From Paralvinella palmiformis (taxonomy: Eukaryota; Annelida; Polychaeta; Terebellida; Alvinellidae): DNA of 64,000 nucleotides. Positions 1-12,024 of the stretch are shown here, piece by piece. The notes under the pieces are model-generated. The model was not told the origin of the DNA. It saw only the letters and a list, made by a program, of their open reading frames with translations, and did no database searches. The stretch covers positions 250,501 through 314,500 of the forward strand of contig JAODUP010000484.1 of NCBI GenBank assembly GCA_025642065.1. Direction: 5' to 3'. The translations under genes and the position numbers were made by a program. Every line of letters starts with the position of its first letter. The stretch's first letter is position 1.

Positions 1-1403
1 TTGTTTGGTGAACTTCCTTGTTCATCATCCGGGATGCCGCAACTTAATTCTGTTTCCTCAAAACCGGTTGGATTCATACGTTGGTCCGAGCCACCAGCAT
101 GTGTTGGAGAAACCATAACACCATCAGGTGAATTAAGACATGTCTGTATCAAAGCCTTGCCACTTTCACTTGTTATCATTGGCTGTAACTTTTTGGTGGC
201 AAAGGTGTACACATGACCTGTCTCGCTTGCCACTAATAACATCACTTGAGTTCCGGTCAATGTAGATAACTCATAGGCCTGGAAATATTGAATTAAATTT
301 GATTAATTAAGCTTTATGCTTAATTCACTTTTAAAGTGCTGACTAAAAAATTACAGCTCTTCTTAATAAAAAGTGTTGACACTTCTTAATGTCAATGAAA
401 TATTGCCATATCTTATTATCTACCAATAAAATAAAAATGACTCCCATCTACCACTAAACAGTTATGTATTCATACAAGATCTAAGCTTATTATATTATAT
501 ATAATATATTTGTGTGTTACAGTTAATCTGTATACTCAAGTAATATAAATATGTATCTCAGTTAGCAATATTGAATAGATGTATTACCTGAAAACTTCAT
601 CTAATATACACATTAGTCTTTTTGGTTAGACTGATTAGTCATTACCTGATTATACAGATTAACTGTAACACACATATATATATATATATATATAATATAT
701 ATGACTGTGTGTGTGTGTGTCACTGTGTGCTATTTTAGTATTTAAATATTAAGAACATCTATTTATTGTTATTGTGGTTTTTCTGGGCTGTGTCAGAATA
801 ATAAGAAGTCTGCAGTACGACGACACATCTCAATCAACAAATAATCTAGTTGGCTGGCCAACCGGTCATGCGTAACGAGGAAACAGTTTGCCATAAAAGG
901 CAAATGACAACAAGGTGGCCATGTGCCTCACACAACCTGAACTGATCGCTTACCACACATTACGATTACTAGTAGTGGTGAGCAGGGTTAATACAAAAAT
1001 GATAACTGTCATTAAATGGCCGGTAATCGTGTCTGATCGTATACCAAGTCTAAGAAAAGCGTACAAAACTGGCAAAAGTCGAATCACAACAAACCTTTTT
1101 CATTATTCCCGTTTTACGTTTACTAAAAGTGGTGTACCGCCTCAGTTTGTTCTCTATAAATTCCATTTTGATTTTAACTCGACCTTTGGTTTTCTTGCCA
1201 GTTTTCAGCGCCACCGGACTGTCGCCACCGGCGCTATAACCCAATCTTTTCGAATCTTCCGAGTCCGTGTCGGATTCCACTCCTCGCTTGATACCGAAAT
1301 CTCCATAATCGTTACCAAGACTTTCTGAGATGACAGCCTCCGTTTCGTTGACAAACTGTAGATTCATGTTGCCGTGTCCGTTCGTCTCGCCGTTCGACTG
1401 CAT
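1..1403 (-). CDS. SRF: Serum response factor (SRF), MADS-box transcription factor, first two coding exons; partial at window edge
   Basis: SRF is a nuclear MADS-box factor that binds CArG boxes as a dimer and drives immediate-early, muscle and actin-cytoskeleton genes. Exon 1 is 1095-1403 (103 aa) and exon 2 starts at 278 and runs off the left edge; the donor after AAG (gtttgt) and the acceptor tttccag join in frame. Exon 1 has an acidic, Ser-rich N-terminus and the start of the MADS box (GRVKIKMEFIENKLRRYTTF, then SKRKTGIMKK). Exon 2 continues AYELSTLTGTQVMLLVASET and the SAM region (ITSESGKALIQTCLNSPD). These match SRF rather than MEF2. ATG 1403 is chosen because the frame is closed by TAA further upstream and no earlier in-frame ATG exists; the open frame itself extends to about 1454. 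The remaining C-terminal activation region lies outside the window. Confidence 0.95.
279..1094 (-). other. SRF intron 1, carrying a small inverted-repeat element and (TA)n/(TG)n
   Basis: The intron splits the MADS box between the KK and AYE residues. It contains an inverted-repeat element (516-669) and a (TA)n(TG)n stretch around 676-725. Open frames on the plus strand over 915-1328 are antisense shadows of exon 1. Confidence 0.85.
516..669. mobile_element. Small MITE with perfect 19-bp TIRs, copy 1
   Basis: The left end GTTACAGTTAATCTGTATA (516-534) is repeated exactly as its reverse complement at 651-669, and similarity extends a further ~9 bp inward. The 154-bp element has no coding capacity and is flanked by TGTGTG on the left and CACA then (TA)n on the right. 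A related copy is at 54401-54553, and a solo end is near 53216-53234. Confidence 0.75.
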
Positions 1404-2725
1404 CTGTCCGAAGATCAGTGTATTCAAATTGTAAGGTTCCTTTTCTGGATACAATCCGTACAGTTACCGGACAGTCGTAGTGGTCCAGAACAGAAAATCC
1501 TTCCCGCCGATGATTGTAATCTTGTTTGGTACGAGTGGCTGGCACTACATCCAATCAATGTACAATATCACTACCCCCACCTAACCATATGCAAAGAGTA
1601 CTCCAATTATTGCAAAATCTACTAAACGTACACACCAACAGCAAAGAATAACTAATTTTAGACGTTATAGACATAATGACATATACATAGTTTCCACAAA
1701 TATTATGTATTAATGCAATAGCGTGAGGACTATTTGTTGCGGAATAATCATCCAGTGAATAAGGTAAAGCGTCGTTATCCTTGTATGGCGAGTATAATGT
1801 GCCAAATATGGCCGTCAACGCCAAATATGGACGACTTGCAGTCGTTTATCTCCGCCCGACAGACACACTGATATATCGACAAACATGTTATTTCAGTAAA
1901 ATCACTAGTTTCTGTCAGTCACGCCTGGTTAGATACCTGTAACCAGCAGTAGGATGACAACATCATTTTAGGATATATTATAAAAGTTCATCAAGTTATA
2001 GGTATACGTATTAGCCATAATTAGGTCCAAAGAACGGCTACTTTCTATGCCATAGTTACATATTGTTTGGGTTAACGAACCAGGACTGTTTTTTTGTTTT
2101 GTTTTTGTTCCTCAACCTATTATCAAATAAGAAATATTGACACAGTCGCAATCTCCACTCTTTCTTTCCAGCTCTCCCTGTGTGTGTGTGTGTGTGTGCG
2201 TGCGGGCGCGCGCGTAAAGCATCAAAATAACATCAGCAATACTGAATGGTGTATAGTTCGTTATGTAATTTATACAACATTCAATCCGTAATTAACATAT
2301 GAGCAAGAATTGGAGCGTTGAAAGCTAATGCCAGAGACACGTACATGTGTATAGCTTAAAAATAATATTCCCATATAAAGTAAAATATTGCTGACTATGT
2401 ATGCATATTGTATTCTTGTTGATTCCGTCTGGTGAACGTTATCTGTTGCATTAATTGTGTCTTTCATCAGCGGGGTTCCCGGAAGCGCCGTCTTAACGCA
2501 TGGGCTCGTCGGGCACTTGCCCAGGGGTACCACAAGTATAGGGGCCCCATGCTAATCTATGTATATTGTGAGTTGCTGTCAATAAATAACTACGTACTAT
2601 GCTATACTAAACTATAAATATTGTTTACTATATTACAAGTGGACATTCGCATCTGATGTAATATCACGGTCACCTCTACAACCTCGCGTGCATGCTTGGG
2701 GGCCTATATAGTGTTGTTAATGTGC
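1404..2725. other. SRF 5' flank, no further gene seen
   Basis: This contains the presumed SRF 5' UTR and promoter (CArG boxes listed separately), then AT-rich sequence with a (GT)n/(GC)n tract near 2176-2215. Short open frames on both strands show no recognisable domain. Confidence 0.6.
1779..1830 (-). promoter_or_regulatory. Tandem CArG boxes (SRF-binding sites) upstream of SRF
   Basis: Two perfect 10-bp CC(A/T)6GG sites, both CCAAATATGG on the plus strand, lie at 1802-1811 and 1821-1830, 19 bp apart. A third near-match (CCTTGTATGG, one G in the A/T core) lies at 1779-1788. They sit about 400 bp upstream of the SRF start codon. SRF genes of vertebrates are known to be autoregulated through promoter CArG boxes, so an autoregulatory role is the natural inference. 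The transcription start was not located. Confidence 0.7.
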
Positions 2726-2726
2726 C

Positions 2727-3100
2727 CCTAGTCCGGTGGCCTAGCGGTTAAGCACCCGGCACTTGGTGCCAACGGTCGCAGGTTCGAACCCAGCAAGAGG
2801 TCGAAACTTTTTCCAATGATTAATTTCTCGGCTCACTACATCGTGGGTGGCTGACCACGTTAAATGGCGTTGCCGTCTCCACTGAATTATTTAAAATAAA
2901 GGGGGACGTTAAAAAACCATGAGGACGTAAAACACTTGGACAGTGACCACCCTCAGGGTATTTCGGCTCCATCTTTCCGCACTGCTCCCCTGTGAGTGGT
3001 GGGGGAGGGTTTTCAACCACTCCAACATAGAGGCTGTGCTGATTAAGCGACAGCCTAGGGATTCTCCTCGAACAACAAAACCAAACCAAACCAACCTAGT
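2727..3100 (+). repeat. tRNA-derived SINE (family B)
   Basis: The head at about 2729-2800 has A-box-like (ggcctagcggttaag) and B-box-like (ggttcgaaccc) polymerase III promoter motifs. A non-tRNA body of about 300 bp follows. It lacks a matching acceptor stem, so it is a SINE head and not a functional tRNA gene. The right end, near a CAAAACCAAACC-type tail, is approximate. Confidence 0.65.
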
Positions 3101-5740
3101 CCCGGGGTCATATATTACTAAGCGAAAGGTTACAACATCCGTACAATAAGCTAGTCCTTGTTTTTTAAATAATCCATATAGCATGTGTTCGATTTAGTAC
3201 GTGTTAATTACCGTTAGAGATGACAAAATGTTATTATTGTATTATTTTGATACGTCCATAAATGACGATAATATTTGTGTGTATGATGAGCTCTGTTTAT
3301 ATCTACCTGCATTTTCCAATATTGGATTTGAACAATTTTAGCATGTATGAAACATCACCGGTCCATGTATAGTTATACACATATTAGTCCAGATATCCGT
3401 GCGTATTTGACACTTGTTTTTAAAATTGGGGTAAAAGAAGAATTTGACATTTTAATTGTATCATTTCTACCGTTATGTACATAACAGTCCCGATAGTTTC
3501 ATTCATGACAATTGGTTGCGGTAACCAAAATAGCTTTCTTCATTTATATCAAAACAATATAATATTACATAGAAAGTAGCCATTTTAGGGGCCTAATATT
3601 TAAGTGAATCTATACCTAGCTTAACCTTAATTTACTGTACATCCTAAAATGATGTTAGCATAGTAATCTGTCGATTGTAAACATGTATCCAGATGTGACT
3701 GACAGCTAGAAACCATATATAATAATGTAACTGGTAGTTTTCATCCTGAAAGCTTTCTGATCTTCGATAAAGATGGCGATCGATAGTTTGAGACTTCATC
3801 TATAAAGTAAAAAGAGTAAACCATCAATTTTATCTAACTTATAACCCACAGATTAAAGTCACAGATTTTTCCCCTGGTTTTTCCATTAGTCCTACTTTCG
3901 ATGTTACGGGTGAGTAATCGCTATGCAGGAAATGTTTAAAGTTATTGTCTGATTAAATTTCAGCGGCGAGATCTGAACGTTCAGGCGAGTCGAGTGGTAT
4001 GTATAGCACAGGAAAAGAAATGCCACAAATACAGGTATGAGACGTAGCCGAGAGGAAGATCGTTTTTCTGTTTTGTGAACGGTCCCCTTCCAATCATCAT
4101 CATCTCATTAACCGTTCATCTGTTCATCGTTGTGTCGTTCGGATGTCACCGAAGTATACCAATATATTATCGTCCGTCATGGCGAGTCAGATTGTGTGTA
4201 GAGGGCAGACGTCGTCTATTCGTTGTCGACGACCCGGATTGATGTCCAATAGTCCACGTGGCACTGAGGAGCTGCTCGGTGTTTGGTATCATTCCCATCT
4301 CGTGTAGTTGACGACGGACGTTACCACGTGACGAACAGCCAGTGCGGGCTTTACCACAATTTGTTCTTCTCATTCTGATTGACCAACATTAACAGAGTCG
4401 ATCGTTGTCCTGTCCAGGCTAACATAACGTGTCTTGTCCACCAGACTGGACCATCCGTGTATGAGTTGTCTCATGGCGGCGGCTCCAGTCCTTTTCATAC
4501 TTCGCTTATTCCTCCTACGATGACTAATCCTATTTTTTTATGGCGCGGCATATTCTTTTAATGAGTGGGATAAGGTTATGGGGACTGCACCAGAGCGGCA
4601 ACGTCAGATTTACGGAATAAATTAGTAATTATCATGTCAAATTGACTATATTTTACAGTCAGTCGTAGAATGGCTCCAACTAAAATTATAATATAAATAT
4701 ATATATATATATACTTACACAATTTAATTACATCTAGTGGAGCCGGGCAGTCTCTTGTAGACTCTTCTAGGTCTGTGAGCTATACACTTATTGGATTTAT
4801 TATTTACTTCTGTTCATAAACCTCAGAAAATAAAGTCATTCATGCATAAGTTTCCATTGCATCCGATCATTTGTTGATGAATTTTGCATCGTACCTGGAC
4901 TATGAGATTGCCCAAACCCTGTACTAAGGTGTGCTACTGAGCTCGATTCTTTTTGAGGATATTGGTGCTATAGAAGTTTCTTGTTACTATTATTATTAAA
5001 CCGGTTTTTTTCTCTGCAGTTTCCCCCTTCTTTTTCGCATTCTCATCATTAATATTTCTATGGCCCCCAAGTCAAGTGACGCATAATAGGAGACTTTTAA
5101 AAGAAACAGTTGGAGTTTTAAAGTCTCAGAACATTTGGCTGTCGAAACACCCACTTGTCTGTCTGAACAACAACATTATCCTGCGGCTGCGAAAGGTAAC
5201 CGATTCAGTTTATTGAGAATTTATTTTGTGGTTCAAATTCATAATGTACTACTGTTTTAATAACTTCATTCTTCTTTCTTGTTATTGTATAATCATATTG
5301 ATAAATTAATCTCGTTTTAACATTATATAAGGACACAACTCATTGACACCGTATACCCGAATAGTGCATCTGTGTGTACTAATTTTAGTTGCCACGTAAT
5401 CGGCAGTACCCAATCACTATCCAGCCATATAGGTTACCCCGATATCGTTACAACGGTATCCTAAAAGATTGATATGAATATAATAAAAATAATTTGAAAC
5501 GTTATATATATTATGTTGAACAGCACCGACGACGAAATGGTAAAGATAGTACGAAATTACATCGACCTATATTAGCCTAGGTCCGGTCATCGTGGCCTAT
5601 CCTTATATCGTTCGTTGACCGACACCATAAGCATGCCATTCAAGCCCTGCATGATCCAGACTTAATTATCTCCGTTTAGCAGTGATGGCTTCTCATATTA
5701 CTCTATAGTGTGTTCTAGCTATGCAGTCTTAGTTATGTCG
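3101..5740. other. Intergenic, no gene recognised
   Basis: This is AT-rich sequence between SRF and ATRX. A relatively CpG-rich patch at about 4040-4560 carries overlapping short frames on both strands with no domain I recognise. A (TA)n tract is near 4693-4713. Confidence 0.5.
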
Positions 5741-5743
5741 CAG

Positions 5744-5942
5744 AGGGCGCCTCATTGGTCTTAACCGGTAATGCGGATTGCCACAGATCTCAACAACCAA
5801 AGTTCAAATCTGAGCACAGGCATGTCTGAGGGTGTTTCATCTTTCACTTCGCCTCACTACCTTTGGATGTCGCTCGGCCCATCTAGCCTACTTTGGGCAC
5901 AAAAGTGGCCGTAAAACATCAGCAGCAGCAGCATCATCAGTT
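5744..5942 (+). repeat. SINE-A copy 1 (tRNA-headed SINE with a conserved ACGGCC tail)
   Basis: The element begins at GGGCGCCT with a tRNA-like head (diverged B box gttcaaatct). It passes through a conserved body (GGTGTTTCATCTTTCACTTC, then GGCCCATCTAGCCTAC) and ends in GGCCGTAAAACATCAG plus (CAG/ATC)n. At least nine other copies in this window share this layout. Confidence 0.8.
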
Positions 5943-6006
5943 ATATGACAGACCCTCAATCTCGCGACATGTACAGGACATATACACTTTGCACTAACCC
6001 CAACAA

Positions 6007-6197
6007 GATGATGGCTGATGTTTTACGGCCACTATTGTGTACGTGGTAGGCTAAATGGGCCGAGTGACCATCACAGGTAATAAATCGAAGTCAAAGATGA
6101 AACAAACATCCTTCAGATATTCCCACGCCGAGATTCGAACACGGGTGATGGTGATCTGTGATCCAACACGCTACCGTTAGACCATGGAGGCGCCCCT
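6007..6197 (-). repeat. SINE-A copy 2
   Basis: On the plus strand it starts with the tail (GATGATGGCTGATGTTTTAC) and ends with the head GGAGGCGCC. The B box gttcgaatctc is intact on the minus strand. It lies 65 bp from copy 1 in opposite orientation. Confidence 0.85.
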
Positions 6198-6199
6198 TA

Positions 6200-6302
6200 A
6201 CCCTAACAAGCTGATTGTCATTGGCGAACACACAACCCCTACTTTGCTGGAGTAATGAAGTGAAGTCAAAGATGAAACACCCTTCAGATATGCCCACGCC
6301 GG
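6200..6302 (-). repeat. SINE-A partial copy
   Basis: Only the middle body is present (GTGAAGTCAAAGATGAAACA, then CTTCAGATATGCCCACGCCG). It lies immediately beside copy 2 with unrelated sequence between, so it is probably a rearranged fragment. Confidence 0.6.
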
Positions 6303-8573
6303 ATAAATACATATGTACATGTATCGGTACGAGTGCAAAGTGCCGTTAACAATTTGAGCTACAGCGCGCTGCTAACAGTGCCTCACCCCAAAAATTGACA
6401 AGTTCCAGTCCCTGCGGGGCCTCTAGATTTCTGCCTAATCAGCGTCACTGACAATACGGCACTAACCGTGGGACTAAGCTCCATTTGTAACTTGAAATCC
6501 CTTGAAATGTCATAGCGTTCAGTATTATTTGATATACTATTTCTCAATTGACGACAGATGATCTTTGTTAGCTAGCCACCAAATTTAATGGCACTGTCTC
6601 ATTGAATGAGTGACAGAGTGATTGAAGGCTTAACAAAACGGGCCATTTAGTGTCCTTGACGGCAATAAGAAATACACCGCTAGGATTGCCGTCTAACTGA
6701 ACTAACTAATTAATACCATCACAGCTAATCATCAATTCAAAAAAGTTATTGGGTCCGGGACAACCGGGTAATGCCGTTTATTAGCATATATTGAAACATA
6801 TCTATGATTTTACACACGTGTATATATATATATATATAATGTGTGTGTGTGTGTGTGTGAAGGATGTTTACGGTGACATTATGAACAATTTTATCATAAT
6901 TTGAAAGGTAACTCACAATCGGTTGTTTGACCAATATTCCATGACGTCATCATCGACTTTCACCAGTTTCTTGCAAGTCTTTTATCACTGACAACCGTAC
7001 CAATCACATTGTTGGATTGTTGTGTTACAAATTAATAACACTCTATTCTAATAAATTAACAGGTTTCTCTTTGTCAACTTTTAGTCGTTGTAGAGACAAT
7101 GACACCCACTTTTTCTCTAAAGCGACTAAAAGTTGACAACATCTGATCATAAAATATTAAGCCTCAAAATAAATTAAAACATGGCTTTGTATAATGTGAC
7201 ATGTTGAGACCGGTTCCACTGCAGTTCTGTTGCTCATTATTTAGTTAAAAAAAACACCATCAAAATTATCAGCCAATTAAGAAACAGCATGTGGGGATAC
7301 TAGGGGATACTACTGGGGATACTAGGAACACTGTTAAAAGAAAATTGTATCATTGTCAATTTTTAAACACTTCTTTATTAGTTCTTTTCCTGAGATTAAA
7401 CACTAACCATTGTAAAAACACGACACATATATTAATTGTTTTCTTCAAAACTGATCTTAACATTTTTGGTTGATTATCACATGACTGTTGACATATTATA
7501 CATGGGATAAACATCAGTGGTATGTCTAATGCATTAACATATTAAAATGCGAAAAAGAATTAAACAATTTTTGCCTTCAGTTAACAGAAATCACTAAGCT
7601 AGGCTAAAAAAACAATCGATCACAATAACATGCAATTCAAAACTAACAATATTTGATAAAATATTCAATATTATAAAGTATAACATAAATAATTAAGAGA
7701 TAAATAATTAAAATGCACTCAACAAATCTTTATAATTACAATGGGAAAATTAAAACAAATGTAGCATTTTTACATCGTTCACATTATTTATGCCCTAAGT
7801 TATAAAGGTATATACACTGTTGGCATTTGACATTCTTCAATATTCTGTATTAATGCCATCTAGATTTTGTCATATCACTAGCTGATCTTTTATACTTGTG
7901 ATTATTAATGCTTGCCTTTCAACCTACCAGATATAATAAATTAAAACTATTTCTACAAAAACATGTTAAAATGAACAGTAAAAAATACTGGCTGCTCTGA
8001 TAACATTCCACATAAAGGAACTCCTGAAATAATTCTTGTTCTTATTTATAATTCATTCACATGGATGGATGTTGTTTAACGACATTGGCACAATTTAGGC
8101 CATTCGGTGTCCTTATAATTCATTCATTCACAGATAACCCTGATAGTAATACAACATTGATAAGACACTATGATAGATCATACAATTAAACAACCAATAA
8201 GCTGGGGGCTGGAGCGTGAACATGACAGAGAGAGAGAGAGAATTTAATGATTTTCAAATAATAATTAGTATTAAATCAGCAAATTAACAACTGCAGTCTG
8301 TACCACTTGACACAATACTGAAGATATAATTCTATTATTGGGAAATTAAAGCTAGACGCAGTCAAAGGTTATAAACGAAAATCTGACCAGAAATCGAGAT
8401 TTCATTAAAAATATACTATCTACCAAGTGATGATGAATAGAAAAAAGATAAATTCATGGACAATGAATGTAAACAGATATAGTATAAAATTGATCTGGAG
8501 AAAAACATCGCAAACTGAAGACAGATCAAAGTGAGCTATCAATAAACATATCGTGACAACTAGATGATATGTA
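6303..8573. other. Intergenic / probable ATRX 3' UTR and flank
   Basis: This is AT-rich sequence with (TA)n(TG)n at about 6821-6860 and a short GGGGATACTA tandem repeat at about 7292-7326. No coding region was recognised. The part nearest 8573 should include the ATRX 3' UTR, but I could not place its polyadenylation site with confidence. Confidence 0.5.
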
Positions 8574-9564
8574 TCACTTTCTACTGGCTGGTACAGGACC
8601 GGGTATAGGTAATCTAGACGGTAAGGTAACTTGTGGTGTTGATGGAGACTTGTCACTTGATGGGTGACTGGATATAATCTTTTCTGTCTGAACTGAAGGT
8701 ATGCCCTATAATATAGAAGGCAATGACCATTTTATTCATTAATGGTTTGATTAATAGTTTATTCAGTGGTCCATAATGTATATATCCTTTTTATCTAACA
8801 CAGTTGGTAGTAATATCCATGAACCACAACTGATCTGCAAGCATTGCACTAGTGACATAACAATCACACCATTACATTCAAGTATAATTGGGATCAAGAA
8901 ATATGTATTTCTGTAAACTACAAAGGCTGTTTTCATAAGATCAAATACAGTAATTGGGATGATGTATTACAGATGCAATTATGAATTGTTCATTAGCTTT
9001 CACAATTTGTAAATGATTTTATGGCATGTTTCAGTCTGAAATGCCAGAGAATATTCAAAATATTACCACATAATGCATGAAATAATCCATAACTTCATGG
9101 ATTTCATGATAAAATATTAAGCAGTTAGCATATTTTTTTATTCATAAGAAGCATTTTAATTATTTATTTGGAGGTTCTAAACATATCTAGTGGTTGGAAA
9201 TTAAAGCTATAAAATATACCTGAGTCTTAACTGCATTTTAACCTTACAGTCACCACTGGTTCTCTTAAATAATGTACATAATTGATTAAGAAAATGATAA
9301 GTGACTAAGATACATCCAAAGGTCCCAAACACAACAGTCACACTTGTCCAAGTATACACATCCTTTAAATTAATAATTTAACTTAATTAAATTAACAACT
9401 TATTTCAATATGACATCATTATTCTGTACCTGAGATGAATTAACAGAATTGGATATTGATGGCACACTATGTGATGGATTTCCATTCTCTGCCTTCTGAC
9501 GATCCTGGATGACATAAAGATTTCATGATACATAAAATAGTTTGAGTATAACATATATAAAGAT

Positions 9565-9595
<31 letters not shown>

Positions 9596-10162
9596 AAATT
9601 TATATATTACAACCTCAAAATCACTCCCCAATTCACTAAAGTAAATCCTATTTTTCATATAACCATTCCAATTCAGACCATATCAAGTTATTACACACAA
9701 AACTGTTAAATGTTCACTCACCAAGGCAAAGCCAGGTACTTGGCCTTGATACTTGTTCATAACGAGGAAGGTCTGTAATCTATTATTCAAATCATCAGAA
9801 GTTATGCTAGGATTCTGTCAACAAGAATTGCTCAGTCAGTAATACATTAATTATTATGTAAGATTATAATACATTTTAGTTTATAACAGCATTTAGTCAA
9901 ATATAAAAATAAGCTAAATAGCTGTAATTTGTCATTGTAATACAAAATCAATTCATATTTTTCTGTAATTCATTTTTGCAAAGACATCCTTACATATTTT
10001 ATGATTTCTTGAACGACCATTGGCAGCTGAGCAATCTGCATATTTAAATGGGTGTTTCTTCCTGAAACTAATGCACCAACAGTTATATTAATACAGGTAC
10101 TTAATACAATAAAAATTAACAAAATGCAAGCCTGGTCTAATTCAATTTAACACACACACACA

Positions 10163-10210
<48 letters not shown>

Positions 10211-10964
10211 TGAAATACAGGTTGTAATAAAAGGCACATTGTTCACACTACCATGTGTGCCGGCCAAGGACCCTGGCAGTGACAGTGAAGGCATCAGATT
10301 AACTGGTCTGACAGGTACCAAGCCAGTGTTGATGTAACCAAACATATTTGCTGTCTTCATGTTGGGGAGTATTGTTCTGTGAAAAGTGCCTAGGCCTTGT
10401 TTCTCGCGTTCATATTCTTCCCATGCATTCTTCCTCTCTTCCTCATTGAGTTCCTCATCTGGTCTATTCTCCAGCAGTGAATCATGTTCGTGATACTGTA
10501 CAATCCATTCTTTGTGGCTAGACAGTAAATCAGCCAATATCATATCCTGAGCAACAAAGAGTAAATCCTGGTTATATTATATTACATCATAACAAGGCAC
10601 ATCAATTCCTACAGATGGTATAACTAGCCTATGATGGTGTTTATTTCTACATAGGCAAATAACATATAGCAACAACATATAGTTAAAGAATATATATATA
10701 TATATATATTTACTTTAGGTACAGCAGGTGTTGGTTGTTTGTCCCTGTTAGGGTTATCTAATCTGTCTGGCTTGAAGTGATACAATTCTTGAAGATCATT
10801 TGATGTGAAATGTCTGTCTATCTGACGTTCATCTATCACCCGCTGAGCAAGTGTCTCCTTTGTAACCTGACGTTCATATATCTTCTCTTCCATGGTACCC
10901 TAAAAAGAAGAATGTCACTACTAAACTTGCCTACCCTACTTTTTGTCATCAGTTGTAATTACTG

Positions 10965-11010
<46 letters not shown>

Positions 11011-12024
11011 CTTATAGAAAGAGGGAGGCTATTTTACAGGAGACATTTCAGCATATACCTGTGCTAACAGTCTGTAAACAAATACAGGTTTATTCTGACC
11101 AAAACGATACACTCTGAATATAGACTGTATGTCATGTGAAGGATTCCATGAAGCATTAAAGATGATCACCCTATTAGCAGAATCTAAGTTGATACCAAGA
11201 CCTCCTGCCTTAGTTGAGATCAAGAAGAGACGCATTCTGAAAAGGAAGATTTGTATTTAACGTGGTTAATGCATACACACATTTATATCTTCCTGTAATG
11301 AATAACAGAATCATTCATTACAAGGAGTTAGTGTTTTATTTTTCACATTCAAGATTATGTACCTTTTGTTTTTTATACTGTTAAAATTACAGGTCAGTTT
11401 CTTCCTATTATGTACACCTGTTGTTCCATCCATGCGACAGTAATCTTCATCTTTTTCCCATCGATTTATTATTCTCTGTTTAAAATAAAGAATACAAGTA
11501 TTGTCAATTGTCCCTTCCCAAAAATATTCCACGAAGAATCAAAGATAGCAAAGAGGCAGGCAATACGAAGATATTACAAAAATTAATAAATCTTCATGAT
11601 ATATAATCATCAAGACAGAACACATACTTTGCCTTTAATGCTCTTTACCTCTTGATCTTTGAGTGCCAGAAATTCCTCTATCAGATCTAATGTAAGAATG
11701 CTCTGGCTGAACAACAACCTACAAGAAAGGTTACCAATCACAATAAGAGGGCATATAGCATCCAGTACAGAATTTATAATGAAGACCTATAACCAGAGGA
11801 ACATAAAATATGTCCTTATCTGAATCAAATGTTTTCTTGCTTTTGATAGGAAAGAGAACTGGTTGGTTACACTTACACCTTGTCACCAACAGCTTCTGCC
11901 ATGCGAATGATTTCAAACATTATTACTAATTTTCCACTGAGTTCTAGCTGATTTTTCATTTCATCAGTCATATACTTGGACCACCATAAAGCCTCCTTCT
12001 TCTTAGTGAATTCTTCTTCGTTGC
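8574..12024 (-). other. ATRX helicase lobe 2 (Helicase_C) and C-terminal region
   Basis: Exon 18 ends on the G/T of a donor gtaagt, giving EAVGDKVLLFSQS across the junction. Exons 20-21 give [16 protein letters not shown] and [13 protein letters not shown] through [11 protein letters not shown]. Exon 22 has [14 protein letters not shown] and exon 23 YHEHDSLLE and [19 protein letters not shown], blocks shared with ATRX. The last exons are Ser/Pro/Gln-rich and end PGPVPASRK at TGA (8576-8574). Confidence 0.92.

Noticed and set aside
915..1328. 137-aa plus-strand frame
   Set aside because: It is antisense to SRF exon 1, where the MADS-box sequence is unmistakable.
2729..2800. Possible tRNA gene
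   Set aside because: A- and B-box-like motifs are present but there is no paired acceptor stem, and a non-tRNA body follows as in SINEs. The same applies to the heads at 31558, 43667 and the SINE-A copies.
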